Part shown: one piece after another, positions 63,039-64,000 of the stretch
Layout of the letters: every line of letters begins with the position of its first letter
How positions within the stretch are numbered: the stretch's first letter is position 1
Source: Streptomyces brasiliensis
GTDB taxonomy: Bacteria; Actinomycetota; Actinomycetes; Streptomycetales; Streptomycetaceae
DNA: 64,000 nt
Direction of reading: 5' to 3'
NCBI RefSeq assembly: GCF_014647875.1
Contig: NZ_BMQA01000013.1
Span: 124,001-188,000 of the forward strand
Made by a program: the position numbers and the translations under genes
The notes under the pieces: model-generated
What the model was told of the DNA's origin: nothing
The model's input: only the letters and a program-made list of their open reading frames with translations
Databases searched by the model: none

Positions 63039-64000
63039 CTACTTGAAGCGGACCACCTGCGGGTCGTGGTCGCTCGTCTGGTCGTGGAACTCGGAGTTGA
63101 TGTGCACGACCTCGTACTCCGGCTTCTTGATGGCGCGGGAGACCAGGATGTGGTCCAGCGTCTGCGAGTTGCCGTCGTACACGTAGCTGTAGCGCTCGTT
63201 CACCGGCAGGGTGTTGATGAGGTCCGTGAGGATTCCGCCGGCGGTCAGCGTGGTCAGGGGCTTGGAGAACTGGTAGTCGTTCAGGTCTCCGAGGACGACG
63301 ACCTTGGCCTTCGCGTCCTTGGCGAGCAGGCTGGAGACGAAGGTGTTGACCTCCTGGGCCTGAGTCGTGCGCTGGGTCTCCGAGCCGAGCGTCGGCGGCT
63401 GGAAGGCTCCGTGGACCGGCTGGTCGCCGCCCTTGGAGTTGAAGTGGTTGCCGATGACGAAGACCTGCTGGCCGCGGAAGGTGAACTCACCGACCAGCGG
63501 CTTGCGGCTGCTCTTCCAGGCGTCCGAGGTCGGGTCGATCCTGCCCGGCGACACGGAGAGCCGGACACCCTTCTTGTCGTCACGGACGGCTTCGACCGCC
63601 GTGGTGGAGTCGCCGCCCGGCCGGTCCACGAAGCTGACCCGCTCGGGGTTGAACAGGAAGACCGTGCGGATGTTGCCGCCGGGCTCGCCGCCGTCGGAGT
63701 CGTTGACCGGGTCGATGGACCGCCAGTCGTACGCCGGGCCACCGGCCGCCTTGATGGCGTCGACGAACTGGCTGATGGTGCTGTCGGCCGCGACGGTGCC
63801 GTCGTCCTTGGCGCCGTTGTTGTCCTGGATCTCCTCGAGGCTCACGATGTCCGGGGAGGCCAGGTTCTTGACGATGCCCTCGGCGAGCCGGTCGAACTTG
63901 CTCTGCGGGTCCGTCGGGTCGAGGTTCTCGACGTTGTACGTGGCGACCGAGAGCTCGTTGGACTTGCCGTGCTCGGCGACGCCGGGAGTCAGCCCACCCG
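63039..64000 (-). CDS. Secreted endonuclease/exonuclease/phosphatase family protein, partial
   Basis: The frame runs off the right edge, so only the C-terminal 320 residues are seen. Motifs are LSVATYNVENLDPTDPQSK, IVSLEEIQDNNG (metal Glu), FVIGNHFNSKGGDQP, VVVLGDLNDYQFS (Asp/Asn), LDHILVSRA and FHDQTSDHDPQVVRF (catalytic His/Asp). This is the ExeM/NucH-type EEP nuclease family, secreted in Streptomyces and often linked to DNA or phosphate scavenging. The start lies outside the window; the GTG at 63845 is not the real start. Confidence 0.88.
   Translation of the reverse strand, partial: GGLTPGVAEHGKSNELSVATYNVENLDPTDPQSKFDRLAEGIVKNLASPDIVSLEEIQDNNGAKDDGTVAADSTISQFVDAIKAAGGPAYDWRSIDPVNDSDGGEPGGNIRTVFLFNPERVSFVDRPGGDSTTAVEAVRDDKKGVRLSVSPGRIDPTSDAWKSSRKPLVGEFTFRGQQVFVIGNHFNSKGGDQPVHGAFQPPTLGSETQRTTQAQEVNTFVSSLLAKDAKAKVVVLGDLNDYQFSKPLTTLTAGGILTDLINTLPVNERYSYVYDGNSQTLDHILVSRAIKKPEYEVVHINSEFHDQTSDHDPQVVRFK

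Overview
The window is high-GC actinobacterial DNA and almost certainly Streptomyces chromosome. Codons are strongly GC-biased at third positions, GTG starts and GGAGG-type ribosome sites are frequent, and typical Streptomyces families occur: a SigB/F/G sigma factor, an F420-dependent oxidoreductase, DUF6328 and DUF6343 proteins, a PP2C phosphatase, a GH18 chitinase, and sites resembling the DasR-responsive element (dre). No rRNA, tRNA or CRISPR was seen. The many broken genes and insertion sequences suggest an accessory, arm-like region, although single-base frameshifts could also be sequencing errors.

Layout. 0-4 kb: SRPBCC and DinB-like proteins, then a divergent pair of secreted proteins (DUF305 and LVIVD-repeat). 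3.8-11 kb: a secreted carbohydrate block with a GH18 chitinase, a two-discoidin beta-helix protein, an AhpD-like protein, a damaged secreted protein and a frameshifted NagZ-like GH3, with dre-like sites at the chitinase and GH3 promoters. 11-24.5 kb: general functions (enolase-superfamily enzyme, two DJ-1/PfpI proteins, stress sigma factor, TetR and LysR regulators, universal stress protein, phosphatase, nitrobindin-like protein) interleaved with gene remnants. 24.6-27.7 kb: a truncated IS982-like transposase beside a surface-protein locus (DUF11 with a His-rich tail, a DUF916-like anchor, a WxL-like protein). 28.3-37.1 kb: RecQ-like helicase, HupE/UreJ protein, a 1328-residue secreted metallophosphoesterase with three repeated modules, and a WGR/beta-propeller protein.

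37.3-50.4 kb is the most interesting block. It is a catabolic island with two Asp/Glu-racemase-like proteins, an enolase-superfamily enzyme, an M24 enzyme resembling ectoine hydrolase, a class III aminotransferase, a succinate-semialdehyde-type dehydrogenase, a DUF3830 protein, an amidase, a D-2-hydroxyacid dehydrogenase, a PhyH-type dioxygenase, and LysR and GntR regulators. The same core, ATTGTCAACAA, a GntR/FCD-type operator, lies in two of its divergent promoters, which points to one regulon. The parts fit release of a nitrogen-containing compound by M24 hydrolase and amidase, transamination, and oxidation of a semialdehyde. The substrate is not known and no transporter is present.

50.6-56.1 kb is a lower-GC inserted segment. 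It holds a DUF3644 (HEPN-like) protein, a 5-formyltetrahydrofolate cyclo-ligase-like protein, an XRE-TPR regulator, a resolvase-like protein, a HATPase protein and an IS5-family transposase with a -1 frameshift. 56.2-64 kb: an MBL hydrolase, a GNAT/XRE-cupin pair whose start codons overlap inside one palindrome, a DUF899 protein, a cytidine deaminase, several remnants, MarR and ArsR-like regulators with visible operators, a truncated WYL regulator, and the 3' part of a secreted endonuclease/phosphatase gene running off the right edge.
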